The notes: generated from the letters alone by a model not told the origin. Positions 19,425 to 28,331 are shown, numbered from the stretch's first letter. The stretch: DNA of 64,000 nucleotides from Parvularcula sp039818345 (GCA_039818345.1 JBCBUC010000002.1:124001-188000); one strand, 5' to 3'. Translations and numbers: made by a program.

Positions 19425-20031
19425 GCGCGGCCTCACCCTTGTCGAACTTTTGATCGCGATGACGATTTTCGCGTTCGTCAGCGCAGCATCGATTGCCTCC
19501 TTTAACTTGGCTGCATCGGGTTCCTCACAGCTTCAGGAGGCAACTGCGCGACTGAGTGAACTTGAGCGCATGCGGAGTTTATTAAGAAGCGATTTTGCCC
19601 TCTTCACCGACCTTCGTGTGTACGAACCGGATTCGAGTGAAAGGCGACCCGCCTTCGTCGGCGGCGAATTGACGGACGATGTCATGCCGGACGCCGATGA
19701 CGGCGAATGGCTTTTTGCGCTGGTCCGCAGCGGTTGGACCAATGTGGCAGCCGTCGAGCCGCGGTCGGAACTCCAAGCTGTGGGCTATTTGCTGATTGAT
19801 GGTGACTTGGTGCGCCGCACACGCCCCTTTCTTGATGCGGCCAATGACACACCGCATCGTGATCAAGCACTTTTGACTGATCTCGATGCGTTCGAGCTCA
19901 TGTTTTATTATGAAGGCGATTGGGACGAAGACTTAGAACTGGGCGCCGTTCCAACGGCGGTGCGCCTGTCGTTTCATCATTCCGTTTATGGCCCGATGCA
20001 GCATGATTTTTTGGTGCGGGGGAGTGAATGA
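19417..20031 (+). CDS. gspJ: minor pseudopilin GspJ
   Basis: A minor pseudopilin. The very short leader MNERG precedes LTLVELLIAMTIFAF, with Glu+5 present. The ATG at 19417 overlaps the gspI stop and fixes the start, although the frame stays open much further upstream. The 204-residue length and the C-terminal motif AVRLSFHHS are in line with GspJ. The stop overlaps gspK in ATGA form. Confidence 0.93.
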   Translation: MNERGLTLVELLIAMTIFAFVSAASIASFNLAASGSSQLQEATARLSELERMRSLLRSDFALFTDLRVYEPDSSERRPAFVGGELTDDVMPDADDGEWLFALVRSGWTNVAAVEPRSELQAVGYLLIDGDLVRRTRPFLDAANDTPHRDQALLTDLDAFELMFYYEGDWDEDLELGAVPTAVRLSFHHSVYGPMQHDFLVRGSE

Positions 20032-21008
20032 CCTCTTCCGTCCGTCAACAGCGCGGCGCGGCGCTCCTGACCGTGCTTCTTCTCGTTGCAACCCTTTCTG
20101 TGCTGATGATAGGGATGACAGAAGTCTTGAGCCGGTCAACCCGCCAGGCGGCGTTGGCTGCGACACGGGACCAAGCGTTTTGGATCCTCTATGGCGTCGA
20201 AGGCGCAGCGCTCGACTTTCTCGAACAGCGGGCAAGCACCCCGGGCGTTCCGGTGACGGCGCTTTTTGCGCAACCCATCACCATCCCGACGGAGTTCGGT
20301 GTGGCGACGATCGCTTTCCGCGATGGCACCAATTGTTTCAACGTCAACAGCCTCGTCCTCGCCGATGACAACGGACAAAGGTTCAACGCCGATGCAGCGG
20401 AACAGTTTTCCTTCCTTGCGAACGCGTTGGGCACGGATCGCACCACAGGCCGCGTGCTAGCGGCGCGTATTGCTGATTTTATTGATACCAATAACAACGC
20501 TGAGTCGGCGAGTTTTGAGGATTACGACTACCAACGCCGGACGGTGCCCTACCGCGCGCCGGGTCGCGCTTTGCGGTCGATATCCGAGCTAAGGGCTATC
20601 GAGGGCTTCACCCAAGAGGTCTTTTTGGCCTTGGCGCCGCATCTTTGTGCCGCGGGACTTGGCGGTGAACAGACGCTGAACGTGAACACCTTAGGCGCCG
20701 CCGATTACCCTTTGATCGCGGCGATGACCCGGGATGGTGTGCCGCCTCGAGTGTTTGAAACCGTGCTCCGCAATCGCCGTCAGCGAGGTTTCGAAAACGT
20801 AGAGGAATTTTTGAAGCGTGCTGGTCTAGAAAACGTTGGCGGCGTTGAGGATTCCGATGTCGCGGCGGTCTTTGGCGACCAAAGTACCCGCCTTCACATG
20901 ACGATTACGGTGGTAGCGCCCATGGGACGATTGTCCATGACAAGCACGTTGGATCGGCAAAACGGCACGCTGAGTGTCGTTGAACGTCGCCTGGGTCAGG
21001 CCCTGTGA
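20028..21008 (+). CDS. gspK: pseudopilus tip protein GspK
   Basis: The large minor pseudopilin thought to cap the pseudopilus. The leader ends at G10 before AALLTVLLLVATLSVL and, as in other GspK proteins, lacks Glu+5. The helical insert domain includes LAARIADFIDTNNNAES, FEDYDYQRR and ELRAIEGFTQEVFLALAPHLC, which match the family pattern. It starts in ATGA overlap with gspJ, and its stop overlaps the gspL GTG. Confidence 0.95.
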   Translation: MTSSVRQQRGAALLTVLLLVATLSVLMIGMTEVLSRSTRQAALAATRDQAFWILYGVEGAALDFLEQRASTPGVPVTALFAQPITIPTEFGVATIAFRDGTNCFNVNSLVLADDNGQRFNADAAEQFSFLANALGTDRTTGRVLAARIADFIDTNNNAESASFEDYDYQRRTVPYRAPGRALRSISELRAIEGFTQEVFLALAPHLCAAGLGGEQTLNVNTLGAADYPLIAAMTRDGVPPRVFETVLRNRRQRGFENVEEFLKRAGLENVGGVEDSDVAAVFGDQSTRLHMTITVVAPMGRLSMTSTLDRQNGTLSVVERRLGQAL

Positions 21009-22081
21009 CCCGTGAGCTGCTGATCGCGCCTTGTCGGCAGGAGGATGCTTGGCAGCTTCTTTCCGACGACGGGGGGCTGCGGACGTTTGCGGATATCGAG
21101 GCGGCCGCCGAGATGGTCGATCAAGACGCGACGCTCTGGCTGGTGCTTCCCGGTGATCAAGCAATCAGCCGGTCGTTGTCGTTGCCGATGCGCAGCGCCA
21201 GGGATGTGGTCCGCGCAGCAGGCTTGGCACTCGATGATCAACGAGCCTTGTCCGATGATGAACTCTTTGTGGCCTTTGGCCCCAACCGCGACGGGCAGCG
21301 CCAGGTGGCGGGGCTTGCGCGCGCTGATCTCGCCGAGGCGTTGGCTGAGATGGAAGCCCATGGGCTCGAACCTGATCTCATCACCGTGGATCACGCAGCG
21401 CTGAGGGTTGCGGAAGGTGAAACCATTGCTTGGGAGCGCGACCCATTGGTGGCGATCGCACTGGCCGAGGGCGGCTTCACCGTCGAGCCCGCCTTTGCCG
21501 ATACTCTCTTAGGCGATGATCATAGCCGCGCAGCCGTTCAGACTAAAGATCTATTGGCCTGCCTCGATGAAGAGCCGCCTAATTTCCGCCGTGGTCCGTT
21601 TGCGAAGCGTCGGCCGCTGCCTAACTTTTCAGCCTTCCGTATGGCGGCGTCGCTGCTGATGGCGGCGTCGATGGTTTATCTCGTCAGTGTCGTGATCGAG
21701 GGTACACGCTATAACCGCCAGGCGACAGCGATGCGGGATGCGGTGGAAGCGGAGTTTAGAGCGGCGTTTCCAGGAACGCCGATTGTCGACCTTGAGCGTC
21801 AAATCCGTTCTCGGACCAATGGTGTGGTGGCGGATGGCGACTTTCTTCCGCTGACCGCTGCGTTGGCGGAGGTCATGGCCCAACGGGATGACACCAGCCT
21901 CACCTCGTTACGTTTTGGCGCAGAAGGGGAGCTTGCTGCCGAAATACGGTTCCAGGAATTTGATGGCCTCGAGACACTCCGCGATGCACTGAGCAATCGA
22001 GGCATTGCTGCACGGGAGGGTGGAGACGCTCGCCGAGAAGACGATGCCTATGTCACCCAACTGTATTTGAGGGGGGTCTGA
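21005..22081 (+). CDS. gspL: type II secretion protein GspL
   Basis: A bitopic inner-membrane protein that tethers GspE to the platform. A cytoplasmic actin-like region (about 1-195) is followed by one membrane helix (about 212-232, MAASLLMAASMVYLVSVVI) and a ferredoxin-like periplasmic domain. The GTG at 21005 overlaps the gspK stop, and its own stop overlaps the gspM ATG by one base. Sequence conservation is moderate; identity rests on domain order and operon position. Confidence 0.92.
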   Translation: MTRELLIAPCRQEDAWQLLSDDGGLRTFADIEAAAEMVDQDATLWLVLPGDQAISRSLSLPMRSARDVVRAAGLALDDQRALSDDELFVAFGPNRDGQRQVAGLARADLAEALAEMEAHGLEPDLITVDHAALRVAEGETIAWERDPLVAIALAEGGFTVEPAFADTLLGDDHSRAAVQTKDLLACLDEEPPNFRRGPFAKRRPLPNFSAFRMAASLLMAASMVYLVSVVIEGTRYNRQATAMRDAVEAEFRAAFPGTPIVDLERQIRSRTNGVVADGDFLPLTAALAEVMAQRDDTSLTSLRFGAEGELAAEIRFQEFDGLETLRDALSNRGIAAREGGDARREDDAYVTQLYLRGV

Positions 22082-22527
22082 TGCGCGCTTATTTTGTCGG
22101 TCTTTCGGACCGGGAACGTCTCTTGGTGATGATTGCTGCAGGCCTTCTTGTGGTGATGGTTGTTCTTTTCGGCGTCATCAATCCGATCCACAGCTATCGC
22201 GACAACGCGCAGCGGCGCTTTGCGGAGGCGGAGCGGATGGCGGCCCTCACGGACAAAATTGCCGTCGCTGCGCAGCAGACACAGCAAAGCTCTGGCTCAC
22301 TCCGTAGCCTCGTGACGCAACGCGCCAGGCAACGTGACCTCGTCATTGCACGGATTGCCGATGGAGATGGTAGCGTCGATCTGGTCTTTTCTGACGAGCC
22401 CTATGATGCGTTCTTTGAATGGTTGCAGGCCCTGACCGAAGACGATGGCCTCATCGTCCAAGAAGCCTTGGTCCGACCGGGCAGTCGGCCTGGTTCTGTG
22501 AATGCACGCATGACATTGGCAAGGTGA
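22081..22527 (+). CDS. gspM: type II secretion protein GspM
   Basis: A small bitopic membrane protein that partners GspL. A cytoplasmic N-terminus with LSDRERLLVMIAAGLLVVMVVLF, the typical GspM opening, leads into the membrane helix (about 14-36). A coiled-coil-like stretch and a ferredoxin-like periplasmic domain follow, ending in EALVRPGSRPGSVNARMTL. It is coupled by a one-base overlap to gspL and by TGATG to gspN. Confidence 0.93.
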   Translation: MRAYFVGLSDRERLLVMIAAGLLVVMVVLFGVINPIHSYRDNAQRRFAEAERMAALTDKIAVAAQQTQQSSGSLRSLVTQRARQRDLVIARIADGDGSVDLVFSDEPYDAFFEWLQALTEDDGLIVQEALVRPGSRPGSVNARMTLAR

Positions 22528-23264
22528 TGATGCGCGCTCTCTTGATCACGAGCTTTGTCGCCACGTTTTTCATCAGTGGGCTGATGCGTATGCCGCTGGC
22601 TGTTCCGCTCGGTATGGCTGATCTGCCTTTTGAGAGCCGGGGGATCACAGGCACCGTGTGGGACGGTGAGATTGTCGGCCTCGTTGTTGAGGGCGAACCG
22701 GTCGGTGACCTGGCGATCAAACTAAGAGCGTGGCCCTTGCTGATGGGACGTCTTGAAACGGATGCGGCGCTTATTGGTCGCGGGATTGATGTTTCGGGAC
22801 GGATAGCCATCAGTATTCGCACGATTTCGCTGGGCGGTGTTGAGGCCCATGTCGATCTTGAACGGTTGCGGTTGCGCGACACGCTCGGCCAGCGCTTGCG
22901 CGGACAATTGAGCGCCCAGGTGCAGGAGGTGCTGTTTGTTGGCGGCGCTTGTCGCCGGGCGTCTCTTTCGGCGAGCACCGATGCTTTGGCTGAGAGCCTC
23001 GGCGCTTTTGCATCAAGGGGCTTTGCGATTTCCGGTGAGGGCCGTTGTGAGGATGGTGCACTTCATCTTCCGATGTCCGGCGCAGGGCCCGATGCGGAGG
23101 TCGAGGTGATGCTCACGCTGACAGGGGACGGACAGTACAGCTCGCGCCTCGCTGTTATCCCCCAACGAACTGATCTAGGCCTGTTCTTGCTCAATTTTGG
23201 TTTCCGCCAGGAAGGCAACGTCTTTTTGACGGATCGATCAGGCAATGTGTCGGAGAGCCTCTAA
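22527..23264 (+). CDS. gspN: type II secretion protein GspN
   Basis: The bitopic T2SS component GspN, found only in part of the T2SS. An N-terminal membrane anchor (about 4-22) is followed by a beta-rich periplasmic region with the family-like ITGTVWDGEIVGL near residue 40 and RTDLGLFLLNFGFRQEG near the end. ATG codons at 22527 and 22530 both follow GCAAGG; the first overlaps the gspM stop. The next gene begins directly after its stop. Confidence 0.85.
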   Translation: MMRALLITSFVATFFISGLMRMPLAVPLGMADLPFESRGITGTVWDGEIVGLVVEGEPVGDLAIKLRAWPLLMGRLETDAALIGRGIDVSGRIAISIRTISLGGVEAHVDLERLRLRDTLGQRLRGQLSAQVQEVLFVGGACRRASLSASTDALAESLGAFASRGFAISGEGRCEDGALHLPMSGAGPDAEVEVMLTLTGDGQYSSRLAVIPQRTDLGLFLLNFGFRQEGNVFLTDRSGNVSESL

Positions 23265-23774
23265 ATGCGTCTAACGTCGATTTTGCTCATGGCTTGCGGA
23301 TTGGCGGGTTGCGCATCGAACGACGCCCAAAAGCGCTCGACTGATGCGAGCAGCAATGCATTGTTTGGCAGGGTTCAAACTGTCCAGACCGAGGCGCCCG
23401 ATCCATCGCCGCTCGCCAACTCCTCAATCCCTAGCGGCCAATGCGGCATGATCCTATGGAGCCAAATGGGCGCCCGTACGGTCCCGATTTTTCGCTCGGT
23501 TGGCATCACCAAAGCGTCGATGACGGTGGAGCAAGAGCCCATCGATTTTATCCTGGCTGATCAGTCGGGCGTCATTCGGCTTGGCATGGCAGAGCAGCAA
23601 GACTTCGTCAGCGGCCCATCAAACAACGGGCCCGTTGGCGCAAAGCTTCGGTTTGAGTGGGGCCAAGCCTTCCCTGGCGGCAGTTACGTTCAGCGCGGCA
23701 CGTTAACGGTGAGTGGTGCAGATGGATGGGAACGGGTCATGCCGGTTGCTGGCATTGCAGGGTGCAAAGCCTAG
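23265..23774 (+). CDS. small lipoprotein at the end of the gsp operon
   Basis: A 169-residue lipoprotein not assigned to a family. The signal peptide MRLTSILLMACGLAGC has the lipobox LAGC followed by Ala-Ser, which suggests outer-membrane sorting. A low-complexity linker (about 20-55) precedes a compact domain with two cysteines (GQCGMILWS and the final AGCKA) that could pair. Its ATG follows the gspN stop immediately, so it belongs to the gsp transcript. Position and topology would fit an accessory T2SS component or pilotin, but no pilotin signature is visible. Confidence 0.75.
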   Translation: MRLTSILLMACGLAGCASNDAQKRSTDASSNALFGRVQTVQTEAPDPSPLANSSIPSGQCGMILWSQMGARTVPIFRSVGITKASMTVEQEPIDFILADQSGVIRLGMAEQQDFVSGPSNNGPVGAKLRFEWGQAFPGGSYVQRGTLTVSGADGWERVMPVAGIAGCKA

Positions 23775-23819
23775 CGGTTCTTGGCACATAGGTTGGGTTG
23801 CCGCTTTAGACGGGGATCA

Positions 23820-24770
23820 ATGACAGCTGGTCATTGCGCATCCGGGACCTCTCACGCCCATCATCATGCTGCCGGTGCAGGCGGTATGAAGCGCTTGTCC
23901 CTCGCTTTGGTGATTATTGTCGTCTTTGCCTTGGTTGAGATCATTGGCGGATGGCTCTCAGGCTCGCTGGCGCTTCTTGCGGATGCTGGTCACATGGTGA
24001 CCGATGCCGCCGCCTTGGGCTTGGCGCTTAGTGCGCAGTGGTTGGCGCGGCGCCCCGCATCGTTGCGCTTTCCCTTTGGTTTTAAGCGTGCGCAGGTGCT
24101 GGCCGCCTTTGTGAATGGTTTGGTGCTACTGCTGATTGTCTGTGTTCTGGTGTTTGAGGCGTTTGGCCGATTTTCAAGCCCGACCGAGATCGACACACGC
24201 CTCATGCTCACCGTTGCCTGCATCGGTTTGGTCGCCAACCTCGCAGCGTTTGTTATCCTACATCCTGATGCGAGGCACGACGTCAATATCCGCGGTGCGA
24301 TGCTGCATGTGGCTGCTGATATCTTCGGTTCAGCGGCGGCGATCGCCTCGGCACTGGTCATCATGGCGACGGGGTGGTTTGCCATTGACGCGGTTTTGAC
24401 CCTCGCGGTCTGCCTACTGATCGTCCGATCAGCAGTCCCGCTTATTCAAGACACGGCCAATGTGTTGTTGCAGGCAGCGCCGCCGGGGCTTGATCTTGAC
24501 GAGGTCCGAGAGGCCATCACGGCGCAGCCGGGCGTGCTGGATGCCAATGGCATTAAAGCCTGGCAGCTCACGCCCGGCGACAACCTTATCACCGTGCACG
24601 TGGTGGTTAGCGCCGGGTCCCTCCATGATGCGACGCTTCGATCGGTGAAAGGCGTGCTGCGCGACCAATTCGGGCTTACCCAGTCAACGGTACAGATTGA
24701 GGTCGAGCCCGCCCCAGGGCCCCATCAGCGCTGGGCTGAAACGTCGACGATCCATGAGCCTGCCGAGTAG
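23820..24770 (+). CDS. cation diffusion facilitator (CzcD/ZitB-like)
   Basis: An inner-membrane metal/proton antiporter, probably exporting Zn(II) or a similar divalent ion. After a His-rich N-terminus (HAHHH) come six helices. The intramembrane metal site is HMVTD in helix 2 and HVAAD in helix 5 (H-x3-D pairs typical of Zn-CDF proteins). A cytoplasmic ferredoxin-like domain (about 205-300) follows. The ATG at 23820 has ACGGGGA four bases upstream and is preferred over upstream codons. The gap to the gsp operon is 45 bases, so partial read-through is possible. Confidence 0.92.
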   Translation: MTAGHCASGTSHAHHHAAGAGGMKRLSLALVIIVVFALVEIIGGWLSGSLALLADAGHMVTDAAALGLALSAQWLARRPASLRFPFGFKRAQVLAAFVNGLVLLLIVCVLVFEAFGRFSSPTEIDTRLMLTVACIGLVANLAAFVILHPDARHDVNIRGAMLHVAADIFGSAAAIASALVIMATGWFAIDAVLTLAVCLLIVRSAVPLIQDTANVLLQAAPPGLDLDEVREAITAQPGVLDANGIKAWQLTPGDNLITVHVVVSAGSLHDATLRSVKGVLRDQFGLTQSTVQIEVEPAPGPHQRWAETSTIHEPAE

Positions 24771-24771
24771 T

Positions 24772-25326
24772 TTAGCTCTTCAAGGCTTTTCGTGCCGCAG
24801 GAAGAACAGCGTCAGGCGTATCCACAATGGTGATGGTTTCGCGCAATCCCGGATAGCCAAACCCAAACGCGTTGACCCGCTCAATGAGCTCCACCAGCGG
24901 GCTCCAATAGCCAGCCGTGTTGCAAAGGATGATGGGCTTTCTGTGCAGTTTAAGGTTCGCCCAGGACAGGACCTCAATCGTCTCCTCGAGAGTTCCGATA
25001 CCGCCCGGGAGGGCGCAGAAGGCGTCGGCCTCGTCAAACATGCGAATTTTCCGCTCATGCATTGTTTCGACTTCGATCACGGGGATCCCTTCAAGAAGGC
25101 CCTCGGTCGCCGTGATGAAGGTTGGAATGATCCCCAAGACATCACCGCCCGCATCCCGGGCAGCGCTGGCGGTTGCGCCCATCAATCCGCGGTCGCCGCC
25201 GCCATAGATCAAACGAACACCGTCCTTGGCCGTCAAACGCCCGAGCTCGACCGCGGTGTCGGAAAAACTGGGCTCATTACCAGCTCGGCTGCCGCAATAG
25301 ACGCATAGGGATCGCAATTCCGTCAT
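24772..25326 (-). CDS. LOG family cytokinin-riboside-monophosphate phosphoribohydrolase-like protein
   Basis: A soluble Rossmann-like enzyme of the LOG family, which hydrolyses N6-modified AMP and related 5'-monophosphate nucleosides to base and ribose 5-phosphate. CVYCGS at the N-terminus, GGGDRGLMG (42-50), MHERK (89-93) and PGGIGTLEE (107-115) are the signature elements. The ATG at 25326 is fixed by a GGAGG six bases upstream, shortening a longer open frame. It ends next to the CDF gene and faces it convergently. Confidence 0.93.
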   Translation of the reverse strand: MTELRSLCVYCGSRAGNEPSFSDTAVELGRLTAKDGVRLIYGGGDRGLMGATASAARDAGGDVLGIIPTFITATEGLLEGIPVIEVETMHERKIRMFDEADAFCALPGGIGTLEETIEVLSWANLKLHRKPIILCNTAGYWSPLVELIERVNAFGFGYPGLRETITIVDTPDAVLPAARKALKS

Positions 25327-25406
25327 CAAAACCTCCGTTGGCGCCGGTTGCGGCCCCTGCCAAGACGTAGCAGAACTCATTTTACGACAGGAGATAAGGG
25401 GCTCCC

Positions 25407-26345
25407 ATGCGCGTTTTTGCGATTGCTCTGATTCTCATCGGTGTTGGTGCTGCTGTTTGGTACAGCATGAACCGAGACCGGTTACCGATTGAGCTCGAGG
25501 TGAGCGAAGAGGTTGAGGTTGAAGAAGAGCCGAGCATCATCCCGCCCACCTTTGACCTGGTTCGCGTCACGCGCGATGGTTTTGCAACCGTTGCTGGTCG
25601 CGGTGAGCCGGGCGGCGTGGCGCAGCTTTTCGCCAATGGCGAGCTTCTGTCTCAAGAACCGATCGGGTCAGACGGCACCTTTGCAATGGCAGTGGATACG
25701 CCGCTGGAGAGCGGTACGGTCGAAATGACCCTACGCCAGATTGCTGATGGTATGACGATCATCGGCGAAGAGTCGGTGATCATGTATATCCCTGAAGGTG
25801 ATGATCAGGGGCCTGTGGTCCTCCGCACCACGCCCGGCGGCACGACCACGGTGCTGCAGCGGTCTTCGCCCATCGACCCCAGTCTTGGACCCTTGTCGAT
25901 CGATACCATCGACTATGATCGCGAAGGCAATGTCATCCTCGCCGGTCGGGCCGAACCGGACATGGTGGTCCAGATCTTCGCCAATGGGCGGCCGGTCGAA
26001 CAGACCCAGGTCGATCAGCGCGGGACCTGGCAAGTGACCGGGCGCCTCGCGCCGGGACGCTACACGCTGCAGATCGTTCAGCTTGATGAAGAAGGGCGCC
26101 CGAAATACGCCATCGAAGTGCCGTTTGAACAAGCGCGCCAGGAAGACATTGTCTTCAGCAATGGCAATGTGATTGTTCAGCCTGGTAACAATCTCTGGGT
26201 GATTGCTCGCCGCGCTTATGGCAGCGGCTTCCAATACACCGTGATCTACGAGGCGAACCAAGGACAGATCCGAGACCCCGATCTTATCTACCCTGGACAG
26301 ATCTTCCGCGTACCGGATTCTGAAGAAGCCGACGGCGGCAACTAG
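25407..26345 (+). CDS. membrane-anchored LysM protein with Ig-like repeats
   Basis: An N-terminal membrane anchor (about 3-19) is followed by an acidic linker. Two Ig-like beta modules come next: VTRDGFATVAGRGEPGGVAQLFANG and the related VILAGRAEPDMVVQIFANG. A C-terminal LysM domain follows (VIVQPGNNLWVIARRAYGSGFQYTVIYEANQGQI, then LIYPGQIFRVP). LysM binds peptidoglycan glycan strands, so the protein probably bridges inner membrane and cell wall. The ATG has AAGGGG eight bases upstream. Similar LysM proteins are common in alphaproteobacteria but their role is not established. Confidence 0.88.
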   Translation: MRVFAIALILIGVGAAVWYSMNRDRLPIELEVSEEVEVEEEPSIIPPTFDLVRVTRDGFATVAGRGEPGGVAQLFANGELLSQEPIGSDGTFAMAVDTPLESGTVEMTLRQIADGMTIIGEESVIMYIPEGDDQGPVVLRTTPGGTTTVLQRSSPIDPSLGPLSIDTIDYDREGNVILAGRAEPDMVVQIFANGRPVEQTQVDQRGTWQVTGRLAPGRYTLQIVQLDEEGRPKYAIEVPFEQARQEDIVFSNGNVIVQPGNNLWVIARRAYGSGFQYTVIYEANQGQIRDPDLIYPGQIFRVPDSEEADGGN

Positions 26346-26441
26346 GCTTGTTCGGTCGTTTTCAGCCTCGGTCGGCGGCTTGAAGGCCGCTAGCCCTATC
26401 TTGGCTGAGATCGCCGCTTGATTGACTGATAGGAAACAGGT

Positions 26442-26936
26442 GTGAGCGTCAGTGTCCGTCACGCATTGTCATCAGACGCCGCTGATATGGCGACGCTGCT
26501 TAATGACATCATCGCAAAAGGAGGGACGACGGCTTATGAAACCCCCTTTTCGCGTGAGGCGATGGATGCAAGCTATATCAGCTCCCCTGGCGTGATCTCC
26601 TGCCTCGTCGCTGTCGGTCAGGATCAATTGCTTGGCTTCCAAGGCCTTTTTACGCCCGAACCAGACGATCGAACACCGCTGGGATGGGGGATTATCGCGA
26701 CGTTTGCGGATGGTCGGTATACGGGGCAAGGTGTGGGGCGGAAGCTCTTCGAGGCAACCCTCATCGAGGCGCGCCTGGCAGGGATCAGCACGATCGATGC
26801 CACTATCCGCGCAGATAACACAGGCGGTCTCGCCTTCTATCAGCGGATGGGGTTTCGCGATTATGACCGGCTGGTGGGTGTGCCGCTCAGCAACGGCATG
26901 TTGGTCGATCGTGTTCGCAAAAAATTCGAGCTCTAA
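26442..26936 (+). CDS. GNAT family N-acetyltransferase (phosphinothricin acetyltransferase-like)
   Basis: A cytoplasmic acetyl-CoA-dependent N-acetyltransferase. The GNAT acetyl-CoA loop is GQGVGRKLFEATL (about 88-100), preceded by a beta strand GWGIIATFADGRYTG and followed by IDATIRADNTGGLAFYQRMGF, the conserved motif B. The GTG at 26442 has AGGAAACAGG upstream. Phosphinothricin-type similarity is suggested by RADNTGGLAFYQRMGF, but the substrate is unknown. Confidence 0.88.
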   Translation: MSVSVRHALSSDAADMATLLNDIIAKGGTTAYETPFSREAMDASYISSPGVISCLVAVGQDQLLGFQGLFTPEPDDRTPLGWGIIATFADGRYTGQGVGRKLFEATLIEARLAGISTIDATIRADNTGGLAFYQRMGFRDYDRLVGVPLSNGMLVDRVRKKFEL

Positions 26937-26991
26937 GCGCATGACGGAACCCAGCCGGCCTTCTGGGCATATTGTTTCCTGAGCTTTTGTC

Positions 26992-27195
26992 TCAGCCGTC
27001 TTTGGGTCTGTTCATCCATATAAAGACCGGCTTGAGGGGAAACGCCCAAGCGGTGCCGGCGATCACATAAAACAGCAAATCGGTGGCCCAGTGGTCGGGG
27101 ATAAAGTCCGCAATAAAGAGAACGATGCCGACGTACAGCACCAGCGCGGGCATCAGGCCGATGGCAGCGATCAGCTTCTTTTGGCGCGGCTCCAT
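26992..27195 (-). CDS. DUF2842 small membrane protein
   Basis: A 67-residue protein with two hydrophobic helices and the pattern PDHWATDLLFYVIAGTAWAFPLKPVFIWM typical of DUF2842. The ATG at 27195 has GGGAG eight bases upstream. Genes of this family are commonly placed next to ctaA in alphaproteobacteria, as here, where the two are divergent with only 56 bases between the starts. A role in cytochrome oxidase biogenesis is a guess from context. Confidence 0.85.
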   Translation of the reverse strand: MEPRQKKLIAAIGLMPALVLYVGIVLFIADFIPDHWATDLLFYVIAGTAWAFPLKPVFIWMNRPKDG

Positions 27196-27251
27196 GCATT
27201 GAACTCCCGTGACGAAGAGGCCCCTTGGGCCAAGGTCTTGTTCGCGCCTAT

Positions 27252-28331
27252 ATGCGCGGCGTGAAAGAATTACAGAACCCCTCATCACGCCCTGTGGCGC
27301 TGTGGCTCTTCGCCATGGCAGGGCTTATCGCATTGATGGTGGTCATCGGCGGAGCGACCAGGCTCACTGATTCAGGGCTCTCGATCACGCAATGGGACCT
27401 CGTGATGGGGACATTGCCGCCACTATCCTTGGCCGATTGGGAGCATGCGTTCGCGCTTTACCGCGAGATCCCTGAATACACGCGGGTCAATGCGGGCATG
27501 ACGCTTGAGGAGTTCAAGTTCATTTTCTGGTGGGAATGGGGGCACCGCAATTTGGGGCGGTTCATTGGGCTCGCTTTTTTCATCCCCATGATCATCTTTT
27601 GGGTGCAGGGGCGGGTGCAAGGCTCGTTGCGCTGGCGACTACCGGGGCTCTTCTTGCTCATCGGGCTGCAAGGGGCGATTGGCTGGTATATGGTGAGCTC
27701 AGGTCTCTCTGAGCGTGTCGATGTCAGCCAATATCGGTTGGCCTTGCATCTTTCGACCGCGCTTATCCTCTTTACACTCATTGTTTGGCAAGCGGTGGCA
27801 CTTGTTCGGCCGCGTGGGTTTCTCGGCACCAGCGATCCGATGCTTGGCCGTCTTGCCTTGGCGCTCTTGGGTGTGTCATCGATCCAGATCGTTCTCGGTG
27901 CGTTTGTTGCGGGTTTGCGCGCGGGCAGCACCTACAATTCCTGGCCGCTGATGGATGGTCGTTTTGTCCCCGCTGGCTATTTTGGTCAGAGCCCTGCGTT
28001 TCTCGACCTCTTTGAACGCATTGAGGCGGTCCAGTTCAACCATCGCACCATGGCCTATGTTGTCGCCGCTGTTGCTGCCCTCTTTGTTTGGCGGGCCATC
28101 CGAGGACAGCGCCATAAGATTGCCGGCGCGGTCGGCGGTGCGGTGGCGCTTCAGGTTATCCTCGGTATCTGGACGATTGTCGCGGCGGTGCCGTTATGGC
28201 TGGGTCTCGCGCATCAGGCTGGTGCGCTCTTGATCTTGAGCGCTGTTGCCGTCGCGGTTTATGGCCTTACTGACCCGGCGGTGCAGGCGGCTCGACATCC
28301 TCAAACTGCGGACGTTCCAGCTCAGGCGTAA
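27252..28331 (+). CDS. ctaA: heme A synthase CtaA (Cox15 type)
   Basis: The inner-membrane enzyme that oxidises heme O to heme A for aa3-type cytochrome oxidase. Eight helices are visible, with the four family histidines in WGHRNLGR, ALHLSTA, FNHRTMAYV and GLAHQAGA; GGATRLTDSGLSITQWD is the signature first-helix segment. The ATG at 27252 is preferred, with a TTG at 27225 as alternative. The 3' end runs 65 bases into the convergent lipoprotein gene. It implies that the organism makes an aa3-type oxidase. Confidence 0.95.
   Translation: MRGVKELQNPSSRPVALWLFAMAGLIALMVVIGGATRLTDSGLSITQWDLVMGTLPPLSLADWEHAFALYREIPEYTRVNAGMTLEEFKFIFWWEWGHRNLGRFIGLAFFIPMIIFWVQGRVQGSLRWRLPGLFLLIGLQGAIGWYMVSSGLSERVDVSQYRLALHLSTALILFTLIVWQAVALVRPRGFLGTSDPMLGRLALALLGVSSIQIVLGAFVAGLRAGSTYNSWPLMDGRFVPAGYFGQSPAFLDLFERIEAVQFNHRTMAYVVAAVAALFVWRAIRGQRHKIAGAVGGAVALQVILGIWTIVAAVPLWLGLAHQAGALLILSAVAVAVYGLTDPAVQAARHPQTADVPAQA

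Noticed and set aside
26933..27199. An alternative frame overlapping the DUF2842 gene
   Set aside because: The other frame has the DUF2842 pattern and a good ribosome-binding site; this one has neither.
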